Of a stretch of 13,605 bases of DNA, positions 13,329 through 13,605 are shown one piece after another. Under the pieces are notes generated by a model, which did no database searches, was not told the DNA's origin, and saw nothing but the letters and a program-made list of their open reading frames with translations. The first letter of the stretch is position 1. Each line of letters begins with the position of its first letter. This stretch comes from Candidatus Woesearchaeota archaeon (GTDB taxonomy: Archaea; Nanobdellota; Nanobdellia; Woesearchaeales; GW2011-AR4): positions 1-13,605 of the forward strand of contig JACPMP010000142.1 in the NCBI GenBank assembly GCA_016185915.1, given 5' to 3'. The position numbers and the translations under genes were made by a program.

Positions 13329-13605
13329 ATGGTTAATTTTAAACTGTGCATTTCAGACCCATCTACTGGAAGGACATTCCAAAAGGAAGTAAAGGATAAC
13401 TTAGCAAGGCCTTTTATAGGCTTAAACATAGGCGAAACTATAAAAGGCGACTCTATTGAAATTGGCGATTATGAGTTCCAAGTAACAGGCGGCTCTGATT
13501 ATTGCGGCTTTCCAATGAGAAAAGGAATTCTTGGATTAAGAAAAAAAATAGCAGTTTATGGCGGAGTCGGTTTCAGGGGCGATGCAAAAGGAATCAAGAG
13601 AAGAA
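13329..13605 (+). CDS. rps6e: Small-subunit ribosomal protein eS6, 3' end outside the window
   Basis: The first 92 residues are present. The start MVNFKLCISDPSTGRTFQKEV and the segments GGSDYCGFPMRKGI and GVGFRGDAKGIKRR are characteristic of archaeal/eukaryotic eS6 (S6e), a protein of the 30S/40S body with no bacterial counterpart. Full archaeal versions are about 120-130 residues, so roughly a quarter is cut off. The ATG at 13329 is preceded by GGAG with a five-base gap. Together with uL16 on the left it confirms that the window is archaeal chromosome. Confidence 0.93.
   Translation, partial: MVNFKLCISDPSTGRTFQKEVKDNLARPFIGLNIGETIKGDSIEIGDYEFQVTGGSDYCGFPMRKGILGLRKKIAVYGGVGFRGDAKGIKRR

Overview
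The window reads as a chromosomal piece of an AT-rich archaeon, most likely a small-genome DPANN lineage of the Woesearchaeota/Pacearchaeota kind. The reasons are an archaeal-type uL16 (L10e) at 1717-2241, the start of an archaeal/eukaryotic-type eS6 (S6e) at the right edge, TATA boxes of the TTTAAATA/TTTATAAA type upstream of genes, several class III (pilin-like) signal sequences, and very large secreted proteins of unknown function. The lineage is inferred from gene style. No 16S or other marker is present to prove it.

Layout. 1-696: no gene. It is packed with back-to-back inverted repeats, several of which share one plan: an outer stem enclosing two small hairpins. 697-1510, minus strand: a two-gene unit with a pilin-like secreted protein followed by a small two-helix membrane protein. 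1511-1716: divergent promoter region with another two-hairpin palindrome. 1717-3305, plus strand: uL16, then an MscS-type mechanosensitive channel. 3307-5898, minus strand: an 863-residue membrane-anchored protein with a C-terminal alpha/beta hydrolase (lipase/PGAP1-like), meeting the MscS gene tail to tail with one base between stops. 6097-11295, minus strand: a tight three-gene operon of a 51-residue ribbon-helix-helix (RHH) regulator, a pilin-like adhesin with an Ig/cadherin-like tail, and a 1318-residue secreted giant. The giant carries an ADP-ribosyltransferase-like domain followed by a class I SAM-methyltransferase domain at its C terminus. 11296-11525: divergent control region with three ATCCTA repeats at exact 9-bp spacing over the operon promoter. 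11526-13253, plus strand: a CPA2/Kef-type cation/proton antiporter with an unusual extra membrane tail. 13329-end: eS6, cut by the window.

How the parts fit. The plus-strand genes (uL16, MscS, antiporter, eS6) are housekeeping or ion-balance genes. The minus-strand block 3307-11295 between them is entirely cell-surface or secreted and looks accessory. The RHH gene overlaps the pilin gene by 14 bp, and the pilin gene overlaps the giant gene by the 4-base ATGA. This suggests one regulated unit that makes a surface adhesin together with a polymorphic-toxin-like effector, perhaps for acting on a host or competitor cell. No immunity gene follows the giant. The best candidates for something undescribed are this RHH-pilin-ART/methyltransferase operon with its operator array, and the palindrome family in the intergenic DNA.
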